A stretch of DNA of 18,765 nt, from assembly GCA_964531735.1 (NCBI GenBank), contig CAZHGD010000144.1:1-18765 (forward strand), read 5' to 3'. This document shows, piece by piece, positions 1-7,656 of the stretch. A program made the position numbers and the translations under genes. The notes beneath the pieces are model-generated. The model saw only the letters and a program-made list of their open reading frames with translations. It was not told the origin of the DNA and did no database searches. Source of the stretch: CAZHGD01 sp964531735. Lineage in GTDB: Bacteria; Armatimonadota; UBA10988. How positions within the stretch are numbered: position 1 is the first letter of the stretch; the number at the start of each line of letters is the position of its first letter.

Positions 1-699
1 ACCTACTTCCTCTACGACGGCATCAACCTCGTGTGCGAACTGGACCGCACCGGCGCGCTGACCGCCGCAAGCGTCTTCGGCGCGGCGGGACTGCTCAGTC
101 GTGGCACCGTGCAATACCAGTTCGACCCGCTGGGCGATGCGGTGCACCAGTTGGACGCGTCGGGCGCGGTGACGGCGAACCGGCTGCTTGATGCGTGGGG
201 CATGGACGCCACGGTGCCGATGCCGCCGGCTTTTCTACCGGGGGCGCCAGATCCGAGCCCGCCGGTGCTTGACCCCCTGGCGGGCGATGCGGAACGCACG
301 CTCGGTGGAGCTGGCGAGGCGAGCAGCAACAGTCCTGGACCCATGCCACTTCCGCGGCGTCGAGGCACCCAGACGAGGGGGCTCGTCGACAGCCATTACG
401 ACCCTGACTACCACGAGGGTCGCTCGCAGGACACGACTGGAGGAGCGTCATGGCTAACGGTCCGGCAGACCGACCGGCAGACCCCGCGCTGCCAGGTGAC
501 GACGCTGTGCTCGTCCGGACCGACGAGCTGGCCCGCGTCGAGCGGCGTGTGCGGCGCTACTGCAATGTGGCCCTGGCGCTGGCCATCTGCAGCGCCGTTC
601 CGGTGCTGTGCGTGGGGCACCTCGCGTTCCGGATGTGGACGTTCGGCTCCGGCGACAAGCGCGTGCGCACGGTGCAGTGCGAGCGGCTGGAGCTGGTGA
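1..699 (+). pseudogene. RHS/YD-repeat protein, C-terminal fragment (5' cut by window, 3' degenerate)
   Basis: The frame is open from the first base, so the gene begins upstream. The first 65 or so residues resemble the end of an RHS core: YFLYDGINLVCELDRTGAL, then AAGLLSRGTVQYQFDPLGDA, then LDASGAVTANRLLDAWG. These match the YDGxxLVxELDxxG and LTDASGxVxxxYxYDAWG pattern of YD repeats. RHS proteins are large secreted or surface proteins that encapsulate a C-terminal toxin or effector. The usual next step, a GLYYLRARYYDP-like core boundary and a toxin tail, is missing. After about base 215 the translation becomes Pro/Gly/Arg-rich and resembles nothing I know. The frame stays open to a TGA at 697-699, overlapping the next gene by 250 bases, so the true end is unclear. 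I infer a truncated or decayed RHS gene; a rare variable tail ending before 450 through a frameshift is possible. Confidence 0.55.
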
Positions 700-1091
700 G
701 CCGCGGCCGCGTGGTCGGTTCGTTTGGCGCCACCAGCGACGGCCGGTGCTATCTGCAGCTCTGCGCGCCAGACGGCGGCGAAGGCCACGTGCTGCTGGAA
801 GCACGTGGCAACCATGCGGCTATGTTCCTGTGCCCAGAGACCCAGCGATCGGTGCTTGTGCTGTCGGCACAGGAAGACGCTGGTGTTGCAGTGTCTGACG
901 GTTCGGATGAGCTGCAGCTCACCGCTCACGGCATCGAGTGCGGCGAGGTCGCGCCCCGCAGATTTCGGCGATGGCGGAGGGCCGCCCCCGCCGGAGCCGC
1001 TGACAGCGGCGACGCGGGACCGACCAGCGCCGTCACCCCAGTATCGGCCGACAGTGACCATCGGGCTCAAGACCGGCCGCCCGCGCCTTGA
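450..1091 (+). CDS. Small single-pass membrane protein of unknown function
   Basis: I do not recognise a named family. The ATG at 450 has a GGAGG six bases upstream (439-443). The 213-residue product has a charged N-terminal segment rich in D/R, one probable transmembrane helix at about residues 38-60 (VALALAICSAVPVLCVGHLAF), and then a region with alternating hydrophobic strands and DG/RG turns. Examples are CERLELVSRGRVVGSFGATSDGR and YLQLCAPDGGEGHVLLEARG. This resembles the beta-repeat extracytoplasmic domains of small planctomycete-type membrane proteins whose units read FxLVDxxGKVRAxLG. From about residue 170 the product becomes Arg/Ala-rich and the +1 phase looks more protein-like, so the C-terminus may be frameshifted. 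It follows the RHS fragment directly, so an accessory role beside RHS, such as immunity, is conceivable but unsupported. Confidence 0.55.
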   Translation: MANGPADRPADPALPGDDAVLVRTDELARVERRVRRYCNVALALAICSAVPVLCVGHLAFRMWTFGSGDKRVRTVQCERLELVSRGRVVGSFGATSDGRCYLQLCAPDGGEGHVLLEARGNHAAMFLCPETQRSVLVLSAQEDAGVAVSDGSDELQLTAHGIECGEVAPRRFRRWRRAAPAGAADSGDAGPTSAVTPVSADSDHRAQDRPPAP

Positions 1092-1268
1092 CTTGCGCCA
1101 CGCCACGGCATGGGCTACAACCCCGGCAGGCCGGCTGGTGACCTGGCCCCCGCATGGCCCGTCCACCCGCTGTGAGAGGCCGTATGCCGCCGGTACTGGT
1201 GAGGACGCCTACACCGGCGCCCGGTCAGTTGCCGTACGTAGCCGGCCGGATCGGCACGGTGGTCGTAG
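1092..1268. other. Intergenic, no supported gene
   Basis: No convincing gene is visible. A possible start lies at ATG 1181, preceded by GAGAGG, and opens a 47-residue Pro/Val-rich frame ending at the TGA at 1322-1324. It overlaps the start of the decayed frame that follows and has no recognisable similarity. It may be the original 5' end of that gene before a frameshift. Confidence 0.3.
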
Positions 1269-1762
1269 CTGTCGGCGTGGCCATCCGGCCACTGCCTGCC
1301 GGAGCCGCTGTTCCGGCGCTTCGCTGAGGAGTGCGCCAACCGCGCACCATGGCAGGAACGGAGCTGGTGGCGAAGGTCACCAACCGGGGGTTGCCGCGCG
1401 TGGCGCGAGTTGGCGTTCGACCGTCTGCCGGAGCACACGGCGCTCGTTGCGGCGTCGAGCAGCCACCTCGGTATGCGATGGTCGCTGATGGACATCGTGG
1501 GTGATGCCGGCACCAGCGGGCCGCGGAGTGCGGCGGTACAGTCCATCTTCGACTACGCCTGGTGGTGCGTCGCCGATGCCGGCGACGAGTGGTCGGCTGC
1601 CGAGGCAGGCACGTTCTTCTACGAGAATCTGCCGGAGTACGGTGACTTGGCCGTCCAGGTGCCCCGGTACGCGGAGCCGCAAGGGCCGTGGCGCTCGGCA
1701 CATCGTGGCGCGGCTCCGCTGGGCCGCCCGGTCATCGGCCGCCCGACGTCTGGCGTGGCGCG
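1269..1762 (+). pseudogene. Decayed gene for a small cytoplasmic protein (DUF7674-like in style)
   Basis: Frame 3 from 1269 (just after a TAG at 1266) encodes text that looks like a real protein at two places: LFRRFAEECANRAPWQERSW near 1311-1370 and, more clearly, SIFDYAWWCVADAGDEWSAA followed by EAGTFFYENLPEYGDLAVQVPRY near 1541-1670. This style (FDYAWWCVAD...FYENLP) recalls small uncharacterised bacterial proteins with a helical fold, perhaps DUF7674-like; that name is from memory and uncertain. No ATG or ribosome binding site sits at the expected start. The stretch between the two islands is Trp/Arg-rich, and after VPRYAEPQ (about 1683) the frame becomes Arg/Ala/Ser-rich and runs antisense through the convergent murU-like gene. 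I read this as a pseudogene with at least one frameshift, or possibly sequencing indels. Confidence 0.4.
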
Positions 1763-2479
1763 CTACCCTCGCCGGGCCGCCAGCAGCGCTTCGGCCCGCG
1801 CCAGGCTCGCCAGGCTGCCGATGTCGAGCCACAGACCGTCGACCAGGTGCGCGGCAACGCAGACGTCGTGGTGGAGCAGGTCGGGCACCAGCTCACAGGT
1901 CAGGTGGTAGCGGCAACCCGGCGGGATCCAGCGTTGCCAGATCACCGACTCGACCACATGGACGCCCGTGAACACGCCCAGCCAGCGGCCGCGTGGGTCG
2001 TCCAGGCCGGTCCGGCGAATCGCCCGCAGCCGGCCGCTGTCGTCCCAGGCCACCGGATGCACCATCGGGCCGACCTGCGCGGTGGTGGCCAGCGTGAGCG
2101 CGGCGCCGAGTCGCTGGTGCGTCGCCAGGATCGGTGACAGCCCGAAGTCGAAGACGATGTCGCCGTTGACCACCACGGCGGTCTCGTCGCCGAGGAACCA
2201 GTCGAACGACTTCAGCGTGCCCATGCCGTCGAGCAGAGCGGGCTCGTGCTGCCAGGACAGCCGCACGCCCCAGGCGCCGCCGTCGCCGAGGTGGTCATGG
2301 AGCGCCTCGGGCAGCCAGTGCGTGTTGATGGCCACCTCGGTGATGCCGTGCGCGGCGAACCACTCCAGAATGCGCTCGACACACGGCCGCCCGGCCACCG
2401 GGACCAGCGGCTTCGGCAGCCGCTCGGTCAGCGGCCGCAGACGCTCGCCCAGACCAGCACACAGCACCAGGCCCTTCAC
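1763..2479 (-). CDS. murU: MurU-like sugar-1-phosphate nucleotidyltransferase
   Basis: This is a 238-residue GT-A nucleotidyltransferase, close to the usual length of MurU, the N-acetylmuramate-1-phosphate uridylyltransferase. The signature loop GLGERLRPLTERLPKPLVPVAG covers residues 9-30, with the R and K that bind the nucleotide phosphates. The metal-binding NGD is at 105-107, and WLDIGSLASLARAEAL (217-232) matches the family's C-terminal W-x-D-I-G segment. MurU makes UDP-MurNAc from MurNAc-1-phosphate in the fosfomycin-bypassing cell-wall salvage route, acting just after AmgK. Assignment as MurU rather than a generic NDP-sugar pyrophosphorylase rests on the AmgK-like kinase two genes upstream. 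The start is GTG at 2479, overlapping the femX-like stop by four bases (GTGA). There is no clear ribosome binding site, so translation is probably coupled. It is the last gene of the cluster and convergent with a decayed frame. Confidence 0.75.
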   Translation of the reverse strand: MKGLVLCAGLGERLRPLTERLPKPLVPVAGRPCVERILEWFAAHGITEVAINTHWLPEALHDHLGDGGAWGVRLSWQHEPALLDGMGTLKSFDWFLGDETAVVVNGDIVFDFGLSPILATHQRLGAALTLATTAQVGPMVHPVAWDDSGRLRAIRRTGLDDPRGRWLGVFTGVHVVESVIWQRWIPPGCRYHLTCELVPDLLHHDVCVAAHLVDGLWLDIGSLASLARAEALLAARRG

Positions 2480-3540
2480 CGCCGGCGCCGCTTGAGCCAG
2501 GCCCGCACCTTGGGCAACAGGACGGTGAAGGCGCGGTAGGCCAACGGCGAGTAGACCAGGTCATACTCGCCGACCCACTCGACCAACTCGGGGCCGAAGC
2601 CCGACTTGAAGCGGTTGAGGCCGAACAGGTGCGTGTCCTCGGCCCAAGGTGGCGCCACCCCGCGGAAGTCGTACACCCGGCAGCCGCGCGCCACCGACCA
2701 TTCCATCGCCCGCCACTGCAGCAGGTAGCCGCTGTAGTGCTCGCGGCCCTCCTCGTTCATGCCGCCGTAGAGGTACCAGCCGGTGGTGCCGTAGCCGACG
2801 CACAGGATGCCGCCGACCATGCGGCCCTCGCGCTCGGCACAGAACAGCGCCGCCTGGCAGTCGCCGGTCAGCGTGGCGGCAATCTGGTCGAAGTAGCTCT
2901 GCGAGCGGATGCCGAACTCCTGCCGGGCCGCCGTCTCCGTCAGCAGGCCGTAGAACTCGGCCCAGTCGGCCGGCGTCTCGCCGAGCCGCACCGTGACGCC
3001 ACGCTTCTCCGACTTACGGATGCGGTTGCGGTAGTCCGGCTTGAACTCGGCGAAGACACGCTCGAGGCCCGGCGTGAGGTCGAGCCGCATCACCCACTTG
3101 GGCTGCGTGCCGCCGAAATGGCCCGGCTCCTCGGGCGCCGGCCGCGCCTGCCACTCGGCCGCCCAGGCCGTGTCGCCGACGGGCAGACACGGGTCGAGCT
3201 TGAGCGCGATAGCGCCGCGGCTGCCGCAGAGCTGCGCCAGACCGCCGACCAGGGCGTCGCGGATGGGTCGGGCGTCCGGTGAGACCAGGTCGACTATCGG
3301 CCCGCGCGAGGCATAGGCGAGTGTGCGCCCGAGCGCCAACGGGCGGAACAGCACTTGCGCCGCGGCCACCAGCCGACCGTCCTGCTCGACGCCCACCCGC
3401 ACCGGCTGCCACTCGCCGCTGCCCTTCACGTCGCCCCAGGCCCAAGCCTGGCAGAAGTCGTTCAGCGCATGCTGCGACACGAAAGCGTCGTAGGCCGGCT
3501 GGTCGGCCGCGGCGAGGATGCGGAAACTCGGAGCCGCCAC
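2476..3540 (-). CDS. FemAB/FemX-family peptidoglycan bridge aminoacyltransferase
   Basis: Enzymes of this family add amino acids from aminoacyl-tRNA to the stem peptide of lipid II or UDP-MurNAc-pentapeptide at the cytoplasmic membrane, building the interpeptide bridge. The 354-residue product has the double GNAT-like layout of FemX proteins. The central core is QPKWVMRLDL followed by FKPDYRNRIRKSEKRGVTV (about 147-184), then WYLYGGMNEEG (255-265), LLQWRAMEWSVARGCRVYDF (273-292) and FGLNRFKSGFGPELVEW (306-322), all family hallmarks. The frame is open for about 150 codons upstream, but that part is Arg/Pro-rich antisense-like text overlapping the kinase gene. I chose GTG at 3540, five bases after the kinase stop, with AGAAAGG about nine bases upstream. 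Its stop overlaps the start of murU. The amino acid added cannot be told from sequence. Confidence 0.8.
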   Translation of the reverse strand: MAAPSFRILAAADQPAYDAFVSQHALNDFCQAWAWGDVKGSGEWQPVRVGVEQDGRLVAAAQVLFRPLALGRTLAYASRGPIVDLVSPDARPIRDALVGGLAQLCGSRGAIALKLDPCLPVGDTAWAAEWQARPAPEEPGHFGGTQPKWVMRLDLTPGLERVFAEFKPDYRNRIRKSEKRGVTVRLGETPADWAEFYGLLTETAARQEFGIRSQSYFDQIAATLTGDCQAALFCAEREGRMVGGILCVGYGTTGWYLYGGMNEEGREHYSGYLLQWRAMEWSVARGCRVYDFRGVAPPWAEDTHLFGLNRFKSGFGPELVEWVGEYDLVYSPLAYRAFTVLLPKVRAWLKRRRR

Positions 3541-3545
3541 GGTGG

Positions 3546-4538
3546 TCAGCCTTTCTGCCGCTCGAACAGCGGCGCCCACCGCGAAGCCATGACGCGCGCC
3601 AGCGGCGCGGCCGTCGGGCAGGCTGTCATGGCGTCGTGCAGGCAGGCCAGCGTGTGGGGCAAGTAGCGCACGTAGGTGCCATTGGCCTCGTGCTCCTTGA
3701 CCCAGATGTAGCAGGCGGCGCAGTGGACCAGCCGCTGGACAGTGACCAGGCGCCACTGCTCGGCGATCTCGCCGGCGCCGGCGTCGCCGTGGACCCGTCC
3801 GGGCTGAGCCAAGTACGCGGCCAGGCCGGCGTCGCGGCGCTCGGCGGGCAGTGCGGCGTAGGGATCGGAGAGGAACGAGGCCAGGTCGTAGAGCCACGGG
3901 CCGATCATCGCGTCCTGGAAGTCGATCCACCAGGCGCGCTGTTCGTGGACCAGGATGTTGCGCGCGTGCAGGTCGCGGTGCATCCACGACTGGCGGCCAC
4001 GCGTGAGCGCGGCGACCATGGCGTCCTCACCGTCCTTCCAGGCCGCCAGTTCATCGTCGTCCAGATCGCGCAGCGGCGCCGCCACCACTTTGCGGAACCG
4101 CCGCAGTTCCCAGCGGATGCGGATCTCCTCCAGGCTGCGCGCGTGCGCCGGTGAGGCGGTGGCCGGCTCGCCCGCGGCCTCGGCCTCCAGCCGGGCCAGG
4201 TCGCCGATCACCGACTGGTACCACCGCTCCGAGTCGTCGGCACCGGTCAGCAGCGTGTCGCCGACATCGGTGATCAGCAGCACGCAGCCCTCATCCCAGC
4301 GCTCCAGCACCTGCGGCACGGCCAGGCCATGGCCGTGGAGGTAACGCCCGATGGCGATCCAGTCGGCCATCTTGTGGGCTTCCTCGAGCGGCGTGACCAT
4401 CGCGACCGCGGTCCCGGCCAGGCCGGCGCCGCGCAGGCGGTAGTAGCGCCGGTGCGACACGTCGCCGGCCAGTCGCGTCCGCTTGGCCGCCGCGAGCCCC
4501 CATCGGTCCAGAGCCTGGTCCAGTAACGCTTCAGCCAT
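3546..4538 (-). CDS. amgK: AmgK-like N-acetylmuramate/N-acetylglucosamine anomeric kinase
   Basis: This is an aminoglycoside-phosphotransferase-fold kinase of 330 residues, the usual AmgK length. AmgK phosphorylates MurNAc (and GlcNAc) at the anomeric position, feeding MurU. Visible motifs are an N-terminal GDVSHRRYYRL (AmgK-type GDASxRRYxR), the Brenner motif HRDLHARNIL with catalytic Asp and Asn near residues 189 and 194, and WWIDFQDAMIGPWLYDLASF (203-222), whose IDFQDAxxGPxxYDLAS is characteristic of AmgK. Two starts are possible: GTG at 4541 (GTGA overlap with murG) or ATG at 4538 (TGATG, one-base overlap). I prefer ATG 4538 because GAGGA lies four bases upstream of it and only one base upstream of the GTG. 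It is coupled to murG before it and femX after it. Homoserine kinase-like or choline kinase-like alternatives fit less well than this context. Confidence 0.8.
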   Translation of the reverse strand: MAEALLDQALDRWGLAAAKRTRLAGDVSHRRYYRLRGAGLAGTAVAMVTPLEEAHKMADWIAIGRYLHGHGLAVPQVLERWDEGCVLLITDVGDTLLTGADDSERWYQSVIGDLARLEAEAAGEPATASPAHARSLEEIRIRWELRRFRKVVAAPLRDLDDDELAAWKDGEDAMVAALTRGRQSWMHRDLHARNILVHEQRAWWIDFQDAMIGPWLYDLASFLSDPYAALPAERRDAGLAAYLAQPGRVHGDAGAGEIAEQWRLVTVQRLVHCAACYIWVKEHEANGTYVRYLPHTLACLHDAMTACPTAAPLARVMASRWAPLFERQKG

Positions 4539-5665
4539 CACGTCCTCGGCCCGTGCTGGGCCAGTTCCTCGATGCGGTCGACAATCCGCGCGGCCGAGTC
4601 GGGTCGGCCGAGTTGCCGACTGGCCGCGGCCATGGTGTGCAGCGCGGCCGCATCGGCCAGCAACGGCGTCACCGCCGCCGAGAGCCGCGCCGGCGTCAAC
4701 TCGGCGTCCGGTATGACCAGCGCCCCACCCGACGACGCCATCCAGGCGGCGTTGTGCGTCTGGTGATCGTCGGCCGCCGCCGGGAACGGTGACAGCACGG
4801 CGGGCAGCCCGCGCGCAGTGAACTCGGCCAGCGACATCGCGCCGGCCCGGCTGATCACCAGGTCGGCGGCAGCCAACGCCCAGTGCATCTCGTGCAGGTA
4901 CTCGCGGTACTGGTACGGCAGCGCCAGGCCCTGCTGCTCGGCGGCGCTCAACGTCCTGGCGTTGACCCGGCCACCCAGGTGCAGCACCTGCCAGCCGGCA
5001 GCCTCAGCCGGCGTCAGCGTCGGCAGCCAGCCGAGCAGCGCCTCGTTGATGCGGCCCGAGCCCAAGCTGCCACCGAACACGAGCAGCGTGTGCCGGCCGG
5101 CGTCGAGGCCCAGCGCGGCCACGGCCGACGCGCGGTCGCAGGTCAGGATGGCCTCGCGGATGGGATAGCCCAGTTCGGCAATGGCCAGGCCGGCGAACCA
5201 GCGGCGTGCGGCGGGCATCAGCACGGCCACCAGGTTCGGCCGCGCGTAGCGGGCCAGCAGCCGGTTGGCACGGCCGGGAATCGCGTTCGGCTCGAGCACC
5301 ACGCGCGGCAGGCCGCGCCGCGCCGCCGCGAGCAGGAGCGGCGCGCAGACCTGCCCGCCGGCGCCCACCACCACCTGCGGCCGCGTCTGGGCGAGCACGC
5401 GCTGCGCCTGGTGCCAGGCGCTGAGCCAGCCGAGACACCCGAGCAGCTTGCGCCAGCGCGGCGCATTGGCCGGCGGCAGTCGGAGCAGGATCGGGGTGAA
5501 GCCTTCGGCCGGCAGCAGATCGGCCTCCATGCGGCCCTGCTCGCCGACGAAGCCGACGCTGTCCGGCCCGTGGCGGCGCACCAACTCGTGGGCCAGCGCC
5601 ACCAGCGGGTAGATGTGCCCGCCGGTGCCGCCGCCGACCAGCAGGACGCGCAGTGGCTCGCTCAT
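4538..5665 (-). CDS. murG: MurG, lipid II-forming GlcNAc transferase
   Basis: MurG transfers GlcNAc from UDP-GlcNAc to lipid I on the inner face of the cytoplasmic membrane, giving lipid II. The product has 375 residues, a normal MurG length. Family motifs are GGGTGGHIYP (11-20, with the catalytic-region His17), LEPNAIPGRANR (124-135), FGGSLGSGRINEAL (197-210), ISRAGAMSLAEF (271-282, including the Glu that contacts the nucleotide sugar) and AADDHQTHNA (297-306). Two motifs deviate: the usual GFGGYVSGP appears as GAGGQVCAP (101-109), and the usual RAGAST as RAGAMS. ATG at 5665 overlaps the mraY stop by one base (TGATG), with GGAGG seven bases upstream inside the mraY end. It sits between mraY and amgK, as a module linking salvage to lipid II. 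No mur ligase or ftsW flanks it, unlike the classical dcw cluster. Confidence 0.9.
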   Translation of the reverse strand: MSEPLRVLLVGGGTGGHIYPLVALAHELVRRHGPDSVGFVGEQGRMEADLLPAEGFTPILLRLPPANAPRWRKLLGCLGWLSAWHQAQRVLAQTRPQVVVGAGGQVCAPLLLAAARRGLPRVVLEPNAIPGRANRLLARYARPNLVAVLMPAARRWFAGLAIAELGYPIREAILTCDRASAVAALGLDAGRHTLLVFGGSLGSGRINEALLGWLPTLTPAEAAGWQVLHLGGRVNARTLSAAEQQGLALPYQYREYLHEMHWALAAADLVISRAGAMSLAEFTARGLPAVLSPFPAAADDHQTHNAAWMASSGGALVIPDAELTPARLSAAVTPLLADAAALHTMAAASRQLGRPDSAARIVDRIEELAQHGPRT

Positions 5666-7647
5666 CAGGCCGCCTCCGCGTCAGGCGCCAGGCGCCGGCA
5701 ACGGTCCGCCGCCACCACCAGCGCCTCGTCGAGCAGGGCCAACTGGCTGTCCAGCGCCGTCAACTGCTGGTCGCGCTCGGCCAGCGCGTCGGGCGCCTCC
5801 AACTGCGCCGCAGCTACGCGCTCGCGCACGCCGCGGGCCCGCTCCTGGCGGAGCGCGAGCAGGCGGTGCAGCTCCTCGTGTGCCGCCAGCGCCGCGGCGC
5901 GCGCCACCTGGCAGGTGTGGTCGCGCGCCCAGGCGGCATAGGCGCCCTCGGCCTCCTGCAAGGCGTCGCGCTGCACCAGTTCGATGCGGTCGAGCACCGC
6001 CGGATCGTCGGTCTGGCTGTAGAGCCCCTCGAGCGCCTCCACGGCGTCGGCGAAGCGGTCCAGTTCCGCGAAGCAGCGGGCCATGCTGTCCAGCACGTCG
6101 CGGCGGTTGGCTTGCAGGAACTGCACGCGCGGGACCTTGTCCCACAACTCCAACGCCCGCTGCAGCCAGCGCCGGCGCTGCTCGCCGCCGCCGCGCTGGG
6201 CGGCCTGGTAGTGCAGCAGACCCAGGGCCACGCGCGCGTCGGGCCGCGAGTTGAACAGGTGGTAGAGCGCCGTCCGCCGTTCGAGATAGCCGAGTTGGTC
6301 CAGCGGGATGTCGGTGCTCTCGTAGAGGTGATGCAGCCGCCGCGCGCCAAACCGCCAGGGGATGCCGCGGTACATGGCCAGCGTGCCGTCGTCGGCCTCG
6401 TTCGGCGCGATGTAGTAACAGTCGTAGAGCCCGCCGGTCAGCACGCCGTAGGCCAAGACCAGCACGCCGGCCGTCACCCCGGCCACGCAGGACCAGTCGT
6501 AGAGCGACTGGAACTTGAGGTAGTGCCCGTACTCGGCGGTCACGCCGAGGGCGGCAAAGACGCCGCTCAGGAGCCAGGCCCGGAGCGTGATGCAACGCCG
6601 GATATCGGCCGTCGCCACGCTGGCGGCACCGTTGGCGCTTTCGGTCTCACGCAGCAGCAGGTGCTCGAAGTGATGGTGCAGCGGCGCCATCACGAACGGC
6701 CGGAAGGGCTCATGGGCGGCCAGTGCGCCCGGATCGAGCCAGCGCTGCGAGACCGCCTTGGCCGCCTTCTGCAGCGCTACCGAGGCCGCCTCGATGAAGA
6801 ACACGCCGCCGATGACGCAGAACAACACCTCGGTGCGACTGAACACGGCCAGGAAGGCCATCGCCGCGCCGAGCGCCATGGAGCCGGTGTCGCCGAAGTA
6901 GATGCTGCCACGGCGGAAGTTGAAGTACAGGTAGGCCACCAGCGAGCCGCCGATGATGGCGCTCATGCGGCTGAGCGCGTACATGCGGTAGACCAGGTAG
7001 GGATCGGTGCCCCGGTTCTGCTCGGCGGCGCCGATCAGGAAGGTCACCACGGCATAGGCCAGCGCCGCCATGGCGCCGGTGCCGCCGGCCAGGCCGTTGA
7101 ACCCGTCGGTGATGTTGACCGCGTTGGAGACCCAGAACAGAAACAGCATCACGAACGGCACGACCGCGTAGCTGAACGGCACCAGGCCGATGAACGGTAC
7201 CGACAGGTACTCCAGGTCGTAGCTGACGAACTTGCCGTAGTAGAGGTTGAAGAAAACTGCGAACGCCAGCGTCACGCTGACTTGCAGGACCACCTTGAGC
7301 TTGTTGCTGTAGCCGGTGGCCAGCGACTTGGAGCGATCGTCGAGAAAGCCCAGCAGTCCGAAGCCCCAGAAGCCGATCAGGAAGCAGACGGCGTAACCGC
7401 GGCGGATCTGCTCCAGGGCCGTGAACACGATGACCATCGCGGTCACGCCGAGCAGCAGGATGAAGCCGCCGCCCATCGGCACGGAGTCGCGCCGCCCCTG
7501 GGCGACGCCCTCCTTGCTCTCCTTGCTGACGAACTGAATGCGCCGGAAGAAGGGCACCAGGGCCACGCCGATGGCCAGGGTAACCAGCACCGCGCCGCCG
7601 CCGGCGGCGAATACGGTGGCCATGGTCTCCCACAGGTCGGCACGCAC
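5665..7647 (-). CDS. mraY: MraY-like phospho-MurNAc-pentapeptide transferase with long C-terminal extension
   Basis: MraY transfers phospho-MurNAc-pentapeptide from UDP to undecaprenyl phosphate, forming lipid I. The 660-residue product has a MraY core at about 1-375 and an extra 285 residues. Core motifs are SVPMGGGFILL (55-65; the usual GTPTMGG is altered), GFLDDRSK (100-107, catalytic Asp pair 103-104), NAVNITDGFNGLAGG (175-189), SIYFGDTGSMALGA (248-261, Asp253), FFIEAASVALQ (283-293) and APLHHHFEHL (321-330), the MraY-specific HHH loop. Asn184 replaces the second Asp of the usual TDGLDGLA. After the tenth helix (about 352-372) comes an additional one (385-408), then a soluble part with a TPR-like helical pair (about 518-545) and an Ala/Arg/Glu-rich probable coiled coil (about 560-655). 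Start GTG 7647 has AGGAGG five bases upstream; ATG 7623 is an alternative. A paralogue with another substrate is possible. Confidence 0.82.
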   Translation of the reverse strand: MRADLWETMATVFAAGGGAVLVTLAIGVALVPFFRRIQFVSKESKEGVAQGRRDSVPMGGGFILLLGVTAMVIVFTALEQIRRGYAVCFLIGFWGFGLLGFLDDRSKSLATGYSNKLKVVLQVSVTLAFAVFFNLYYGKFVSYDLEYLSVPFIGLVPFSYAVVPFVMLFLFWVSNAVNITDGFNGLAGGTGAMAALAYAVVTFLIGAAEQNRGTDPYLVYRMYALSRMSAIIGGSLVAYLYFNFRRGSIYFGDTGSMALGAAMAFLAVFSRTEVLFCVIGGVFFIEAASVALQKAAKAVSQRWLDPGALAAHEPFRPFVMAPLHHHFEHLLLRETESANGAASVATADIRRCITLRAWLLSGVFAALGVTAEYGHYLKFQSLYDWSCVAGVTAGVLVLAYGVLTGGLYDCYYIAPNEADDGTLAMYRGIPWRFGARRLHHLYESTDIPLDQLGYLERRTALYHLFNSRPDARVALGLLHYQAAQRGGGEQRRRWLQRALELWDKVPRVQFLQANRRDVLDSMARCFAELDRFADAVEALEGLYSQTDDPAVLDRIELVQRDALQEAEGAYAAWARDHTCQVARAAALAAHEELHRLLALRQERARGVRERVAAAQLEAPDALAERDQQLTALDSQLALLDEALVVAADRCRRLAPDAEAA

Positions 7648-7656
7648 GGCAGCCTC

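Noticed and set aside
1714..1745. GGCCGCCCGGTCATCGGCCGCCCG near the end of the murU-like gene, considered as its terminator
   Set aside because: It is a short direct repeat of GGCCGCCCG, not a stem-loop, and no T-tract follows.
3541..3987. N-terminal extension of the FemX-like frame
   Set aside because: The extra 149 codons are Arg/Pro-rich text overlapping the kinase gene. GTG 3540 with a ribosome binding site gives the normal family N-terminus.
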